Positions 33,387 through 43,319 of a DNA stretch of 64,000 nt are shown piece after piece. Position 1 is the stretch's first letter; every line of letters begins with the position of its first letter. Origin of the DNA: Aureimonas sp. AU22 (GTDB lineage: Bacteria; Pseudomonadota; Alphaproteobacteria; Rhizobiales; Rhizobiaceae). The notes beneath the pieces are model-generated. The model ran no database searches. It was not told where the DNA came from and saw nothing but the letters and a program-made list of their open reading frames with translations. The position numbers and the translations under genes were made by a program. Location: assembly GCF_001463745.1 (NCBI RefSeq), contig NZ_BBWJ01000004.1:310001-374000 (forward strand), in the 5' to 3' direction.

Positions 33387-36300
33387 CTACTGGAAGACGA
33401 CGAGCAGATCCTTTGCGTCGATCTGATCGCCGGCCTTCACGTGTACGGCCTCGACGGTGCCGTCGGCTTCGGCATGGAGCGCGGTCTCCATCTTCATCGC
33501 CTCGATGGAGAGGAGGACGTCGCCGGCCTTCACGCTCTGGCCGGGGCGGACGGCGAGCGTCGAGACGACGCCGGGCATCGGGGCTGCGACATGGGCGGCG
33601 TTGCCGGGTTCGGCCTTCGGCCGCGCGGTCCCTGAGCCGTTGCCCCTGGCGCGGTCCGGCACCTTGATGCGGCGCGGCTGGCCGTTGAGCTCGAAGAACA
33701 CCGTCTTCTTGCCCTTCTCGTCCGTGTCGGCCGAGCCGAGGCAGCGGATCACCAGCGTCTTGCCGGGCTCGAGATCGACGAGGATCTCCTCCTCCGTCTC
33801 GATGCCGTAGAAGTAGTTCGGCGTCGGAAGCGTCGAGACGGGCCCATAGGTCTCGGCGGCAGACGCGAAGTCGGCGAAGACCTTCGGATACATGAGGTAG
33901 GAGGCGAACTCCTGACTTGAGACCGTGCGGCCGAGCTTCTCCTCGATCTTCGTCCGTTCGGCGCCGAGATCGGCGTCCGGGATCAGCGAGCCGGGGCGCG
34001 CGGTGATCGGCGCCTCGCCCTTCAGTGCCTTGCGCTGCAGCCCTTCCGGCCAACCGCCCGGCGGCTGGCCGAGATCGCCGTGCAGCATGGAGACGACCGA
34101 CTCCGGGAAGGCGATGTCACGCGAGGGGTTCTCGACATCGGCGACGGAGAGGTCCTGCGCCACCATCATCAGCGCCATGTCGCCGACGACCTTCGAGGAC
34201 GGCGTCACCTTGACGATGTCGCCGAACATCAGGTTCGCCTCGGAATAGGCTTTGGCCACCTCGTGCCAGCGCGTGTCGAGGCCGAGCGAGCGGGCCTGCT
34301 CCTTCAGGTTGGTGAACTGGCCGCCCGGCATCTCGTGGAGATAGACCTCCGAGGCCGGCCCCTTCAGGTCGCTCTCGAAGGCGGCGTACTGGTTGCGCAC
34401 GGCCTCCCAGTAGAAGGAGATGCGGCGGATCGCGTCCTGGTCGAGGCCGGGGTCGCGACCTGAGCCCTTCAGCGCCTCGTTGAGCGAGCCGAGGCAGGCC
34501 TGCGAGGTGTTGCCCGAGAGCGCGTCCATCGCCGCGTCCACCGCGTCGACGCCGGCATCCACCGCCGCGAGGATCGTCGCGGCCGCGATGCCCGACGTAT
34601 CATGCGTGTGGAGGTGGATGGGGATGCCCACCTCCTCCTTCAGCGTCCCGATCAGCACGCGGGCTGCGGCCGGCTTGAGGAGCCCCGCCATGTCCTTGAC
34701 GCCGAGGATATGGGCGCCCGCGCGCTCCATCTCCTTGGCGAGATCGACGTAGTACTTGAGGTCGTACTTCGAGCGGGCCGGATCGAAGAGATCGCCGGTG
34801 TAGCAGATCGCGCCCTCGCACAGCTTGCCCGATTCCAGCACCGCGTCCATCGAGACGCGCATGTTCTCGACCCAGTTCAGGCAGTCGAAGACGCGGAAGA
34901 GATCGACGCCCCCCCGTGCCGCCTCCGCCACGAACCGCTTCACGACGTTGTCGGGATAGTTGGTGTAGCCGACGCCGTTGGAGCCGCGCAGCAGCATCTG
35001 GAGAAGGATGTTGGGCGCCTTGTCGCGGATGGCGCTAAGGCGCTCCCACGGGTCTTCGGTGAGGAAGCGCATGGCGACGTCGAAGGTCGCCCCGCCCCAG
35101 CATTCGAGCGACAGAAGCTGCGGCAGCGCGCGGGCATAGGCGTCCGCGATGCCGACGATGTCGTGGGTGCGCATGCGCGTCGCCAAGAGCGACTGATGCC
35201 CGTCGCGCATGGTCGTGTCGGTGACGAGCACCTCGCCCTGCGCCAGCATCCAGTCGGCGAAGCCCTTGGCTCCGAATTCCTCCAGCTTCTGGCGGGAGCC
35301 GGGCCGGATCGCGGCATCGAAGCGCGGCGCCGCCGGCTTCCTCGCGTCCGCTGGCGGCTTTGGGCGTCCGCGCGTCTCCGGATGTCCGTTGACGGTCACG
35401 TCGGCAAGGTACGTCAGGAGCTTCGTGGCACGATCGCGGCGCTTCACCTGCGCAAAGAGCTCGGGCGTCGTGTCGATGAAGCGCGTCGTGTAGCTGTTAT
35501 CGGCAAAGGCCGGGTGCGTGATGATCGCTTCGAGGAAGGTGAGGTTCGTCGCCACGCCCCGGATGCGGAACTCGCGCAGCGCGCGGTGCATGCGCGCGAT
35601 CGCCTCCCCGGGGCTCGGCGCCCAGGCCGTCACCTTCTCCAGAAGCGGGTCGTAGAAGCGGGTGATCACGGCGCCCGAATAGGCCGTGCCACCGTCGAGT
35701 CGGATGCCGAAGCCCGTCGCGCCGCGATAGGCGGTGATGCGGCCATAGTCCGGGATAAAGTTCTGCTCGGGGTCTTCCGTCGTGATCCGGCACTGGAGGG
35801 CGTGGCCGTTGAGGCGGATGTCCTCCTGGGCGGGGACACCCGATTCCGGCGTGCCGATCGCATGCCCGTCGAGGATGTGGATCTGCGCCTTGACGATGTC
35901 GATGCCGGTGACGACCTCCGTCACGGTGTGCTCGACCTGGATGCGCGGGTTGACCTCGATGAAGTAGAAGGCGCCCGTGTCGGCATCCATCAGGAACTCG
36001 ACGGTGCCCGCGCCCACGTAGTTCGTCGCCGCGCAGATCGTTCGCGCATAGGCCGCGAGCTCGCGCCGCTTGGCGTCGTCGAGATAGGGCGCGGGCGCGC
36101 GCTCCACGACCTTCTGGTTGCGGCGCTGGATGGAGCAGTCACGCTCGAAGAGGTCGACGACGGTGCCATGGGTGTCGCCGAGGATCTGCACCTCGACATG
36201 GCGCGCGCGTTCGACGAGCTTTTCGAGATAGACCTCGTCCTTGCCGAAGGCGGCTTTCGCCTCGCGCTTGGCCTCCGTCACCTCGCGCGCGAGGTCCTGC

Positions 36301-36845
36301 GGCTGGCGGATCGCGCGCATGCCGCGCCCGCCCCCGCCCCAGGAGGCCTTCAGCATCAGGGGATAGCCGATCGTCTCGGCAAGGCGCGCGACCTCGGCCA
36401 TGTCCTCGGGCAGCGGGTCGGTCGCCGGCACCACCGGCACCCCGACCTCCACCGCAAGGTTGCGCGCGGCGACCTTGTTGCCCAAGCGGCGCATCGTGTC
36501 CGCCGTCGGGCCGATGAAGGTGATCCCGGCCTCCGCACAGGCATCGACGAACTCCGGGCTCTCCGACAGGAGGCCGTAGCCGGGATGGATGGCGTCCGCG
36601 CCCGACTCCCTGGCGACCCGGATCACCTCCTCGATCGAGAGATAGGATTCGATCGGCCCGAGATCTCGTGCGAGATGCGGCCCGCGCCCGACCTGGTAGC
36701 TCTCGTCCGCCTTGAAGCGATGCAGCGCGTACTTGTCCTCCTCCGCCCAGATCGCCACCGTCCGCAAGCCCAGCTCGTTGGCCGCGCGGAACACGCGGAT
36801 CGCAATCTCTGACCGATTGGCGACAAGGATCTTGGTGATGGGCAC
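33387..36845 (-). CDS. pyc: Pyruvate carboxylase
   Basis: 1152-residue biotin enzyme that makes oxaloacetate from pyruvate, bicarbonate and ATP. The biotin carboxylase domain covers about 1-455 (KILVANRSEIAIRVFRAANE, EVNPRIQVEHTVTE). The carboxyltransferase domain begins near 535 (DTTMRDGHQSLLATRMRT) and contains HTHDTSGI. The biotinyl domain is at the C-terminus with EAMKME, K1118 being the biotinylated lysine. All domains are on one chain and the length is standard. It is transcribed alone and refills the TCA cycle, opposing drain of acetyl-CoA into PHB. Confidence 0.97.
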   Translation of the reverse strand: MPITKILVANRSEIAIRVFRAANELGLRTVAIWAEEDKYALHRFKADESYQVGRGPHLARDLGPIESYLSIEEVIRVARESGADAIHPGYGLLSESPEFVDACAEAGITFIGPTADTMRRLGNKVAARNLAVEVGVPVVPATDPLPEDMAEVARLAETIGYPLMLKASWGGGGRGMRAIRQPQDLAREVTEAKREAKAAFGKDEVYLEKLVERARHVEVQILGDTHGTVVDLFERDCSIQRRNQKVVERAPAPYLDDAKRRELAAYARTICAATNYVGAGTVEFLMDADTGAFYFIEVNPRIQVEHTVTEVVTGIDIVKAQIHILDGHAIGTPESGVPAQEDIRLNGHALQCRITTEDPEQNFIPDYGRITAYRGATGFGIRLDGGTAYSGAVITRFYDPLLEKVTAWAPSPGEAIARMHRALREFRIRGVATNLTFLEAIITHPAFADNSYTTRFIDTTPELFAQVKRRDRATKLLTYLADVTVNGHPETRGRPKPPADARKPAAPRFDAAIRPGSRQKLEEFGAKGFADWMLAQGEVLVTDTTMRDGHQSLLATRMRTHDIVGIADAYARALPQLLSLECWGGATFDVAMRFLTEDPWERLSAIRDKAPNILLQMLLRGSNGVGYTNYPDNVVKRFVAEAARGGVDLFRVFDCLNWVENMRVSMDAVLESGKLCEGAICYTGDLFDPARSKYDLKYYVDLAKEMERAGAHILGVKDMAGLLKPAAARVLIGTLKEEVGIPIHLHTHDTSGIAAATILAAVDAGVDAVDAAMDALSGNTSQACLGSLNEALKGSGRDPGLDQDAIRRISFYWEAVRNQYAAFESDLKGPASEVYLHEMPGGQFTNLKEQARSLGLDTRWHEVAKAYSEANLMFGDIVKVTPSSKVVGDMALMMVAQDLSVADVENPSRDIAFPESVVSMLHGDLGQPPGGWPEGLQRKALKGEAPITARPGSLIPDADLGAERTKIEEKLGRTVSSQEFASYLMYPKVFADFASAAETYGPVSTLPTPNYFYGIETEEEILVDLEPGKTLVIRCLGSADTDEKGKKTVFFELNGQPRRIKVPDRARGNGSGTARPKAEPGNAAHVAAPMPGVVSTLAVRPGQSVKAGDVLLSIEAMKMETALHAEADGTVEAVHVKAGDQIDAKDLLVVFQ

Positions 36846-36969
36846 GAACGCTTCCCCCCGGAACGAATTTCCACTGCAGTTGCCGAGCTAACGACAGAAC
36901 GCTGCCGGTTGCAATGCAACACGACGGCAGCGCAGCAGCCTGCGTCACGGCAATCGAGCGCAGGCTCGT

Positions 36970-37365
36970 TCAGGCGAACCGCCAGCCGCGCTCGAGGACT
37001 TCGATCCGGTAGCCGTCGGGATCGACCACGAAGAAGAAGCGCGCCTCGCCGCCGGACGAGTGCGACAGCACGCGGATCGGCTGAGGCGACAGGCCCTCGG
37101 CTTCGAAGCGCGTATGCTCGGTATCGAGATCGGCGACACTGACCGCCAGATGGCCATAGCCATCGCCGAGATCGTAGGGTGCAGCGCGGTCGTTGTTGAC
37201 CGTCAGCTCCAGTTCGAAGCCGCTCTCGGCGTTCGACAGGTAGATCAGCGTGAAAGTCTCGAACGCCAGCCGCTCGGCCACGGCAAGCGCGAAGGCACGG
37301 GCGTAGAAGTCGACGGAGCGCGCTTCGTCGCGAACGCGGATCATCGAATGAATGAGCTTGGCCAT
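36970..37365 (-). CDS. VOC family protein, glyoxalase I-like
   Basis: 131 residues from ATG 37365. Two beta-alpha-beta-beta-beta modules are visible. Metal-ligand positions of lactoylglutathione lyase are conserved: H6 (IHSMIRVRD), E53 (ELELT), H72 (YGHLAV) and E122 (DGYRIEVLER). It probably isomerises the hemithioacetal of methylglyoxal and glutathione, but it is more divergent than canonical GloA, so another vicinal-oxygen-chelate reaction is possible. Single gene. Confidence 0.8.
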   Translation of the reverse strand: MAKLIHSMIRVRDEARSVDFYARAFALAVAERLAFETFTLIYLSNAESGFELELTVNNDRAAPYDLGDGYGHLAVSVADLDTEHTRFEAEGLSPQPIRVLSHSSGGEARFFFVVDPDGYRIEVLERGWRFA

Positions 37366-37505
37366 CGTGCGTGTCCCTCTGCAGCAGATCTGCCGGAGGC
37401 AATAGGCCGAGCCGACCGCGATGCAAAAGCCTCGATATGAAGAAGCCCGCCGGCGCATGGCGCGGGCGGGCTCGTATCAGGCCGGGAATGGCTGCCGCCA
37501 GCGCG

Positions 37506-38399
37506 TCAGGCGCGCAGGAGGCGCGTTCTCCAGCTGCGGGCAGGCGTCGCCGCGCCGGACGAGCCGCCGCTGAGCGTCGACAGGCCGCAGAAGCCGACGA
37601 GGGCCATGCCGGCCACGGCGATCGGGTCCGGAACCTCGCCGAAGAACAGAGCGCCCAGCACCGCCGCCCAGACGATCTGGCTGTATTGCGTCGGGGCGAT
37701 CTGGCTGGCCTGCGTGATCCGGGCCGCCATCACGATGGTGATGTGGCCGATGCCGGCGCAGAGCCCGCCGAAGACGAGGATCGGCATGTCCGCGACCGTC
37801 GGCACCACGAAGTGCGGGATCATCAGGACACCGTTCACACAGACCGCCGCAAGGAGCACCGCGCCGACGAGCGTCAGACGCTTTTCCGTCGGCCCGAGGG
37901 TGCGCAGGATGATCACCGTGAGCGCCCCGACGAAAGCGCAGATGAGCGCTGCCAGATGGCCGAGCGTCAGCGCGTTGAAGCCCGGCCGCACGACGAGGAT
38001 CACCCCGGCGAGGCCGCCGAGCAGCGACGCCCAGCGCCCGAGACCCACCACTTCCTTCAGGAACACCGCGGAGAGGACCGCAACGAAGACCGGGAGCAGG
38101 AAGATGAGCGCATAGGCCTCGGCCAGCGGCAGAGAGACGAAGGCGTAGGTCGCGGTCATGCCGCCGATCGTGCCGGTGGCCATGCGGGCCAGCACCAGCC
38201 AAGGGCGCTTCGGGCGAACGATCGAGCGCCACGTGTCTTCCGGCCGCTTGGAGAGCAGCGCCGGGAGAAGAGCGAAGAGGGAGATGAAGAAGCCGATTTC
38301 GAAGACCGGCATCGAGGAGGAGCCGAGGGCCTTGGCGGCGGCGTCCGAGCAGGAATAGGCGAGGTACGCCAGGAAGGCGAGTAGGATTCCGGTATGCAT
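37506..38399 (-). CDS. DMT family transporter (EamA domains)
   Basis: 297 residues with ten predicted hydrophobic helices in two EamA repeats; the second repeat begins near HLAALICAFVGALTVIIL. Conserved pieces LPLAEAYALIFLLPVFVAVLSA and QIAPTQYSQIVWAAVLGALFFGEVPD fit drug/metabolite exporters. The substrate is unknown. Its promoter must lie in the AT-richer gap upstream. Confidence 0.88.
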   Translation of the reverse strand: MHTGILLAFLAYLAYSCSDAAAKALGSSSMPVFEIGFFISLFALLPALLSKRPEDTWRSIVRPKRPWLVLARMATGTIGGMTATYAFVSLPLAEAYALIFLLPVFVAVLSAVFLKEVVGLGRWASLLGGLAGVILVVRPGFNALTLGHLAALICAFVGALTVIILRTLGPTEKRLTLVGAVLLAAVCVNGVLMIPHFVVPTVADMPILVFGGLCAGIGHITIVMAARITQASQIAPTQYSQIVWAAVLGALFFGEVPDPIAVAGMALVGFCGLSTLSGGSSGAATPARSWRTRLLRA

Positions 38400-38705
38400 C
38401 GCAGTGCGGCTTCGAGGGTGCGGGAACAGGGACGAGCCGGCGTCGCGATCTGGCGATCATCTGCCCCGTAGGGCGCGTTTTCGTGTTGAGGGCGGTCGGC
38501 ATGCGCAACATCGCGCATGACGGTTGATAGTCCGTTTATGTGCGTCGCCGCAACGACGCCAAATGGCTGATTCCGATCATCTTCTCTTACCGATTGGCAT
38601 GCCGCGTGATGACGATTCGCGGGGCCTCGCCATTGCGGCGAAAGCATGAAATCCGGATGACGGCGGTAAGAATGCGCCGTTGTTGCCGACTTGCGCCGAC
38701 AGGTA
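38400..38705. other. Intergenic region upstream of the DMT transporter
   Basis: 306 bases, less GC-rich than its surroundings. It holds a perfect inverted repeat CATGCGC-N6-GCGCATG at 38500-38519, about 100 bases upstream of the transporter start, a plausible operator for a dimeric regulator. No coding frame with a ribosome site and no terminator with a T-run was found for the thuB transcript that enters from the other side. Confidence 0.4.
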
Positions 38706-39764
38706 TCACGCTACCGTAAGCCAGCGCCCCTCGATGTCCGACACGAAGCACATGTCGAGCAGCTTCTGCACCTCGGCCGCGTGCCGAAAGTCGGGCTGCC
38801 CGTTGTCGCCCGACATCAGCGCCATGGCGAAGCGATGCTCGTTGCGCGGGGTGACCGGACATTCGACGACACGCCAGGTCTGCGTTTCGATATCGGCTCC
38901 GAGACAGGCTTCCAGGCGCGAGTCCGCGTGATTGGCCCAGATGCGCAGAGCCCCCGTCTCGCCGTAGATCGCGAGATTCAGGTCGTTGAGCTTGCCTGTG
39001 GCGTAGCGCGTCATGTGGATGGTGCCGAGCGCGCCGTTCTCCATCTCGACCGTCATCGCCACGCTGTCGTTGACGTCGAGCGCATATGCGCCGATCTTGG
39101 CCCCCTCGGCCTTGTCGTAGGTCTTCATCCTCGCTTGCAGCGCGGCGACGCTCAAGGTCGTGCCGAAGCAGACGAAGTCGAGGATATGAATGCCGATGTC
39201 GCCGAGCACGCCCTTCGATCCGTGAGCCGAGGACAGGCGCCAGAGCCAACGCTCGTCCGTGCGCCAGTCGCCCCAGTGCGGGCTGGTGAGCCAGCTCTGG
39301 AGATAGCTGGCCTCGAAATGCCTGACCGTGCCGATGCGCCCCTCCTCCACCATGCGCCGCGCCATCTGGATGGCATGGGCGTTGCGATAGGTGAGGTTGA
39401 CCATGTTGACGAGGCCGGCGGACTCCGCGGCCTGCGTCATCTCCAGCGCGTCCGGGTGGTTCAGGGCCAGCGGCTTCTCGCAGAAGACCGGCTTGCCGGC
39501 TGCGATCAGCTGGAGGCTCGTCGCTTTATGCGCCCCGTCCGGCGTCGAGTTCACGGCGGCGTCGAACGCTCCCCAGGCGATCGCATCGTCGAGCGAGCCG
39601 AAGGCGTCGGGGATCGCGTGCTCGTCGGCGAACAGACGCGCGCGCGCCTCGTTGGTATCGACCGCCGCCACCAGTCGGCAGCCGGGAATGCCGGCGAAGT
39701 GCTCGGCGTGGCGATGCGCGATCGACCCTGTTCCGAGGATCAGGATGCGCTTCTCGCCACTCAA
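38706..39764 (-). CDS. thuB: Gfo/Idh/MocA family oxidoreductase, ThuB-like
   Basis: 352 residues from an inferred TTG start at 39764. No ATG or GTG exists before the Rossmann motif [19 protein letters not shown]. The TTG has a GAGGAAGG site six bases upstream, and its TTGA overlaps the ThuA stop. The family EKP motif is FCEKPLAL. It oxidises or reduces sugar hydroxyls with NAD(P). Behind a ThuA protein it matches the rhizobial ThuA-ThuB pair of trehalose catabolism via 3-keto-trehalose. The same pairing also occurs in other sugar pathways, so the symbol is tentative. Confidence 0.78.
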   Translation of the reverse strand: MSGEKRILILGTGSIAHRHAEHFAGIPGCRLVAAVDTNEARARLFADEHAIPDAFGSLDDAIAWGAFDAAVNSTPDGAHKATSLQLIAAGKPVFCEKPLALNHPDALEMTQAAESAGLVNMVNLTYRNAHAIQMARRMVEEGRIGTVRHFEASYLQSWLTSPHWGDWRTDERWLWRLSSAHGSKGVLGDIGIHILDFVCFGTTLSVAALQARMKTYDKAEGAKIGAYALDVNDSVAMTVEMENGALGTIHMTRYATGKLNDLNLAIYGETGALRIWANHADSRLEACLGADIETQTWRVVECPVTPRNEHRFAMALMSGDNGQPDFRHAAEVQKLLDMCFVSDIEGRWLTVA

Positions 39765-40546
39765 CGGAAGCCTTCCTCGCCTGCCGCGTGCAGCGACAGG
39801 CCCTTCCTGACGATCTTCTCTCGCGCCGCCTCGACCGGCACGTTGGGCGCGTCGGACACGTCCTTCCAGGGCCTCGCCGGATTGTAGGCCCATCGCACCG
39901 CGTTGCGCAGGACGGTCTGGATCTGCGTGTCATGGTAGATCGGATAGGTCTCGTGTCCGGGCTCGAAGTAGAAGATCCGACCGGCCCCGCGCTGATAGGT
40001 GAGCCCTGAACGGAACACCTCGCCGCCCTCGAACCAGGAGACGAAGACGGTCTCGAGCGGTTCGGGAACCAGGAAGGGCTCGCCGTACATCTCGGAGTTC
40101 GGCAGCTCGATCGCCCGGTCGATGCCTCGGGCGATCGGGTGCGAGGGGTTGATCACCCAGAGCCGCTCCCGCTCGCCCGCCTCGCGCCAGCGCAGCGAAC
40201 AGGGCGTGCCCATCATGCGCTTGAAGATCTTCGAGAAATGCCCGGAATGGAGCACCAGCAGCCCCATTCCCTCGTTCACCCGCTGCTGAACGCGGTCGAC
40301 GATCTCGTCCGACACGCGCCCGTGTGCCTTATGTCCCCACCAGACCAGAACGTCGGTCTCGTCGAGCCGCGCCTGAGGCAGGCCGTGCTCGGGCTCCTCC
40401 AGAGTGGCGGTGCTGGCCTCGATCTCGGCATCCGCGCCGAGCGCGTCGGCGATCGTGCGGTGGATGCCGTCGGGGTAGATCGAACGCACGGCCGCGTTCT
40501 CGTGCTCATGGAGGAACTCGTTCCAGACGACGGTGCGGATCGGCAT
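39761..40546 (-). CDS. thuA: ThuA-like trehalose utilisation protein
   Basis: 261 residues, opening [29 protein letters not shown], the ThuA signature. The glutamine-amidotransferase-like fold shows [19 protein letters not shown] and [18 protein letters not shown]. Start ATG 40546. In Sinorhizobium thuAB mutants cannot use trehalose efficiently. The gene starts 64 bases after the trehalose-synthesis gene treY on the same strand, so breakdown and synthesis may share a transcript. Confidence 0.85.
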   Translation of the reverse strand: MPIRTVVWNEFLHEHENAAVRSIYPDGIHRTIADALGADAEIEASTATLEEPEHGLPQARLDETDVLVWWGHKAHGRVSDEIVDRVQQRVNEGMGLLVLHSGHFSKIFKRMMGTPCSLRWREAGERERLWVINPSHPIARGIDRAIELPNSEMYGEPFLVPEPLETVFVSWFEGGEVFRSGLTYQRGAGRIFYFEPGHETYPIYHDTQIQTVLRNAVRWAYNPARPWKDVSDAPNVPVEAAREKIVRKGLSLHAAGEEGFR

Positions 40547-40610
40547 GAGATCAGGTTCCTCCACTCGTATGCGGTCGGCGGCGCGCATGCGTGCGTGCCG
40601 CCGGTGCTTC

Positions 40611-43319
40611 TCAGTCGGCGATCAGCAGGGCGACGGGCAGATCCGCCAGAAGGGACGCGAGCGGCAGCGAGGGCGCGCCTGCGACGGACTTGAGGTTGAG
40701 GATGTCCTCGAAGCGTGCACCCGACAGCTGCGACGGCAGGCGCACGGCCGTGTCGCCCCAGGCGGCGGGATCCGGCATCGGGGTTTGCGCGCGCTCGCCG
40801 AGCAGCCCGAGCGCCAGACGGGGCGCGACCACGAGCGCATAGCGCCCCTGCTCGTCCGCCCGCGCGAAGGCGACCACGTGGTCGCTCTTCGCTCCCGTCA
40901 CCTCCAGGGCCATGTAGCGGCCGGTGGTGAAGAGCTCCGGGGCCTTGATGCGGGCCTTCAGCGCGGCGGCCGTCAGCTTCGCCTTCACCCGCCCGTCCCG
41001 CCAGGCGGAGAGCGTCTCGGCGACACCGTGCCCGTCCGTCATCGCGGCCTCGCGGGCTCGGAAGTCGATCTTGCGCCGGTTGTCGGGGTCCACGAGGCTG
41101 AGATCGTAGAACTCGGTGCCCTGGTAGATGTCGGGCACGCCGGGCGCCGTCAGCTTGAGCAACGTCTGCGACAGCGACGTCAGCGCGCCGGCCACCACGA
41201 AGGGCTGGACGGCGCGCCAGAACACCTCGAGGAAGTCGCCGCTCTCGCGCTTCGACAGCGCCGCTTCGACGAAGCCTTGCAGCGCGCCCTCGTAGACCTC
41301 GTCCGGTGCGGTCCATGTCGTGTAGCGCTTCGCCTCGCGCGCGGCCTTCTGCGCGAAGGCGACGAGCCGCTGCGAGAGTTCCTTGCGCATCGCTTCGTCG
41401 GCCGGATCGAAGTCGGCCGGGATGACGCCGAGGAGCGCCTGATAGAAGCCCCATTCGGTGGCCGGGTCGGGCGACACGAGCCCCTCGCCCGCGTCCTTGC
41501 GCCATGCCGACATCGCTTCGGCGGCGGTCTTCACGATCTCGGCCCAGCGCTCGGGCGCCTCGCTGATCGTGTAGAGGCGCGCGCGGGCGTCCTCGCCGCG
41601 CTTGGTGTCGTGCGTGGAGGAGGCCATCAGCCCCGCCGGCTGGTCTTCAAGACGGATCGCCATCTCTGCGTGGAACGCCGCCACGTCCGCGCCGTAGTGA
41701 TCGGGCTCGCCACCCACCTCGTTGAGCGCAATCAGGCGGTTGTAGCGATAGAAGGTGGTGTCCTCGACGGCCTTCGCCATCACCGCGCCGGTGGTCTGCT
41801 GGAAGCGCCGGGCGAAGTTCAAGGCACCGGTCACGTCGCGCCCGTCCTCGAAGTCAAGCTTGAGAAGCTTGCCGACGAAGGCGACGGGCCGGTTGGCCTC
41901 CACCTCGCGCCGGCTCTGGGCGAGCGCCACCGCGTCGTCGATCACCTGGATATCCGCCTCCGGCACGCCGTCGACGCTGGCATAGGTGCGGTACACCGGC
42001 AGCGCGGCGGCAACCTCGACGATCGAGCGCGTCATCGCGTCCCGGCCGAAGTCGCGAGTGTCGAGATCGCGCGCCGCCACCGCGAGCGCCTCGTCCGTGA
42101 GGAAGGCCAGTTCGCCCGCCAGGTTGTGGCTGAAGATCAGGCGCTTCTGCTCGACGATCATCTGTCGGAGGTCCTCCTCCGTCCCGACGAAATCGGCATA
42201 GGCCTTCGTCATCGCCTCTTCCTGCGAAGCGTCGACATAAAGGCCGGACAAGGCGGTGATGAACTCGTAGCCGGTGGTGCCGGCGATATTCCAGGATCGA
42301 CGCAGGCGCTCCGGTCCGGTGAGGATCTTCTCGACGTGGATCGTCACGTCGCGCCCGATCGCCTCGAAAGCGCGAGCGAGGTCGGCGAGGTAGTTCTTCG
42401 GGTCCGCGACACCGTCCACATGGTCGATGCGGATGCCGTCGAGCCGTCGCTCGCGCGCAAGACGCAGGATCGTGCGGTGCGATTCGCGGAAAACGCGGCG
42501 CATCTCCTGCCGCACGCCGATGAGATCGGCGATCTCGAAGAAGCGGCGGTAGGACAGCTTCTCACGCGCAAGGCGCCACCAGGCGAGGCGCCAGGCCTGC
42601 GCCTCGTGCAGCGTATGAAGGGCGTTCCTGTCGGCATTGATCGCCTCGACGCCGCGCTTCAGCTCGGCGAGGAAGGTGGGATCGGTCACGTGCTCGGCGA
42701 AGCGCTCGTTCAACTCCTCCCCGTCCGCCGGGACCGCCGCCGAGAAGCGCCGCACCATGCGATCGCGCTCGGCGTGATCGACGAAGGCGAAGACGTGGCT
42801 GAGCGTGCGCGGATCGAGCGGCAGTTCGTAGCCGCCGGCCGAGAAGCGCAACTCCCGGCGTTCCTCGTTGTAGACCACCGACAGGTCGCCGTCCTTCAGC
42901 GCCTCGCCATAGGGCTTGCCGAGGGTTGGAACGAGGATCTTCTCGGCCTCCCAGGAAATGTCGAAGGTCTGCGCGAAATGGCTGTCCTGCCCCCAGCGCA
43001 GGACGTCCTCCCACCAGGCATTGGCCGGCGAGACACCCATATGGTTGGGAACGAAGTCGAGGATCAGGCCGAGATCGGCCGACGACAGGGCATCCGACAG
43101 CTTCTTGAAGCCGGTGTCGCCGCCGAGGTCGTCCTCGAAATGGTTGTAGTCCACGACGTCGTAGCCGTGGGTCGACCCGGGCGAGGCGGCGAAGATCGGC
43201 GAGGCGTAGAGGTGACTGACGCCGAGCGTCCGGAGATAGGGGATCAGCCCCTCGGCCTCCCCGAAGCCGGTGCCTTCCCGGAACTGGAGACGATAGGTGG
43301 CGACGAGGGGTCGGCTCAT
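40611..43319 (-). CDS. treY: Malto-oligosyltrehalose synthase
   Basis: 902-residue GH13 enzyme that isomerises the reducing-end alpha-1,4 bond of malto-oligosaccharides to the alpha,alpha-1,1 bond of trehalose. It opens with [13 protein letters not shown] and [19 protein letters not shown], the TreY signatures. The nucleophile is D299 in [13 protein letters not shown] and the acid/base is E330 in IHVEKIL. Length is typical. The start overlaps the malQ stop (ATGA). Confidence 0.95.
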   Translation of the reverse strand: MSRPLVATYRLQFREGTGFGEAEGLIPYLRTLGVSHLYASPIFAASPGSTHGYDVVDYNHFEDDLGGDTGFKKLSDALSSADLGLILDFVPNHMGVSPANAWWEDVLRWGQDSHFAQTFDISWEAEKILVPTLGKPYGEALKDGDLSVVYNEERRELRFSAGGYELPLDPRTLSHVFAFVDHAERDRMVRRFSAAVPADGEELNERFAEHVTDPTFLAELKRGVEAINADRNALHTLHEAQAWRLAWWRLAREKLSYRRFFEIADLIGVRQEMRRVFRESHRTILRLARERRLDGIRIDHVDGVADPKNYLADLARAFEAIGRDVTIHVEKILTGPERLRRSWNIAGTTGYEFITALSGLYVDASQEEAMTKAYADFVGTEEDLRQMIVEQKRLIFSHNLAGELAFLTDEALAVAARDLDTRDFGRDAMTRSIVEVAAALPVYRTYASVDGVPEADIQVIDDAVALAQSRREVEANRPVAFVGKLLKLDFEDGRDVTGALNFARRFQQTTGAVMAKAVEDTTFYRYNRLIALNEVGGEPDHYGADVAAFHAEMAIRLEDQPAGLMASSTHDTKRGEDARARLYTISEAPERWAEIVKTAAEAMSAWRKDAGEGLVSPDPATEWGFYQALLGVIPADFDPADEAMRKELSQRLVAFAQKAAREAKRYTTWTAPDEVYEGALQGFVEAALSKRESGDFLEVFWRAVQPFVVAGALTSLSQTLLKLTAPGVPDIYQGTEFYDLSLVDPDNRRKIDFRAREAAMTDGHGVAETLSAWRDGRVKAKLTAAALKARIKAPELFTTGRYMALEVTGAKSDHVVAFARADEQGRYALVVAPRLALGLLGERAQTPMPDPAAWGDTAVRLPSQLSGARFEDILNLKSVAGAPSLPLASLLADLPVALLIAD

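Noticed and set aside
34602-36812. A 736-codon plus-strand open frame across pyc
   Set aside because: Antisense shadow of pyruvate carboxylase caused by codon bias.
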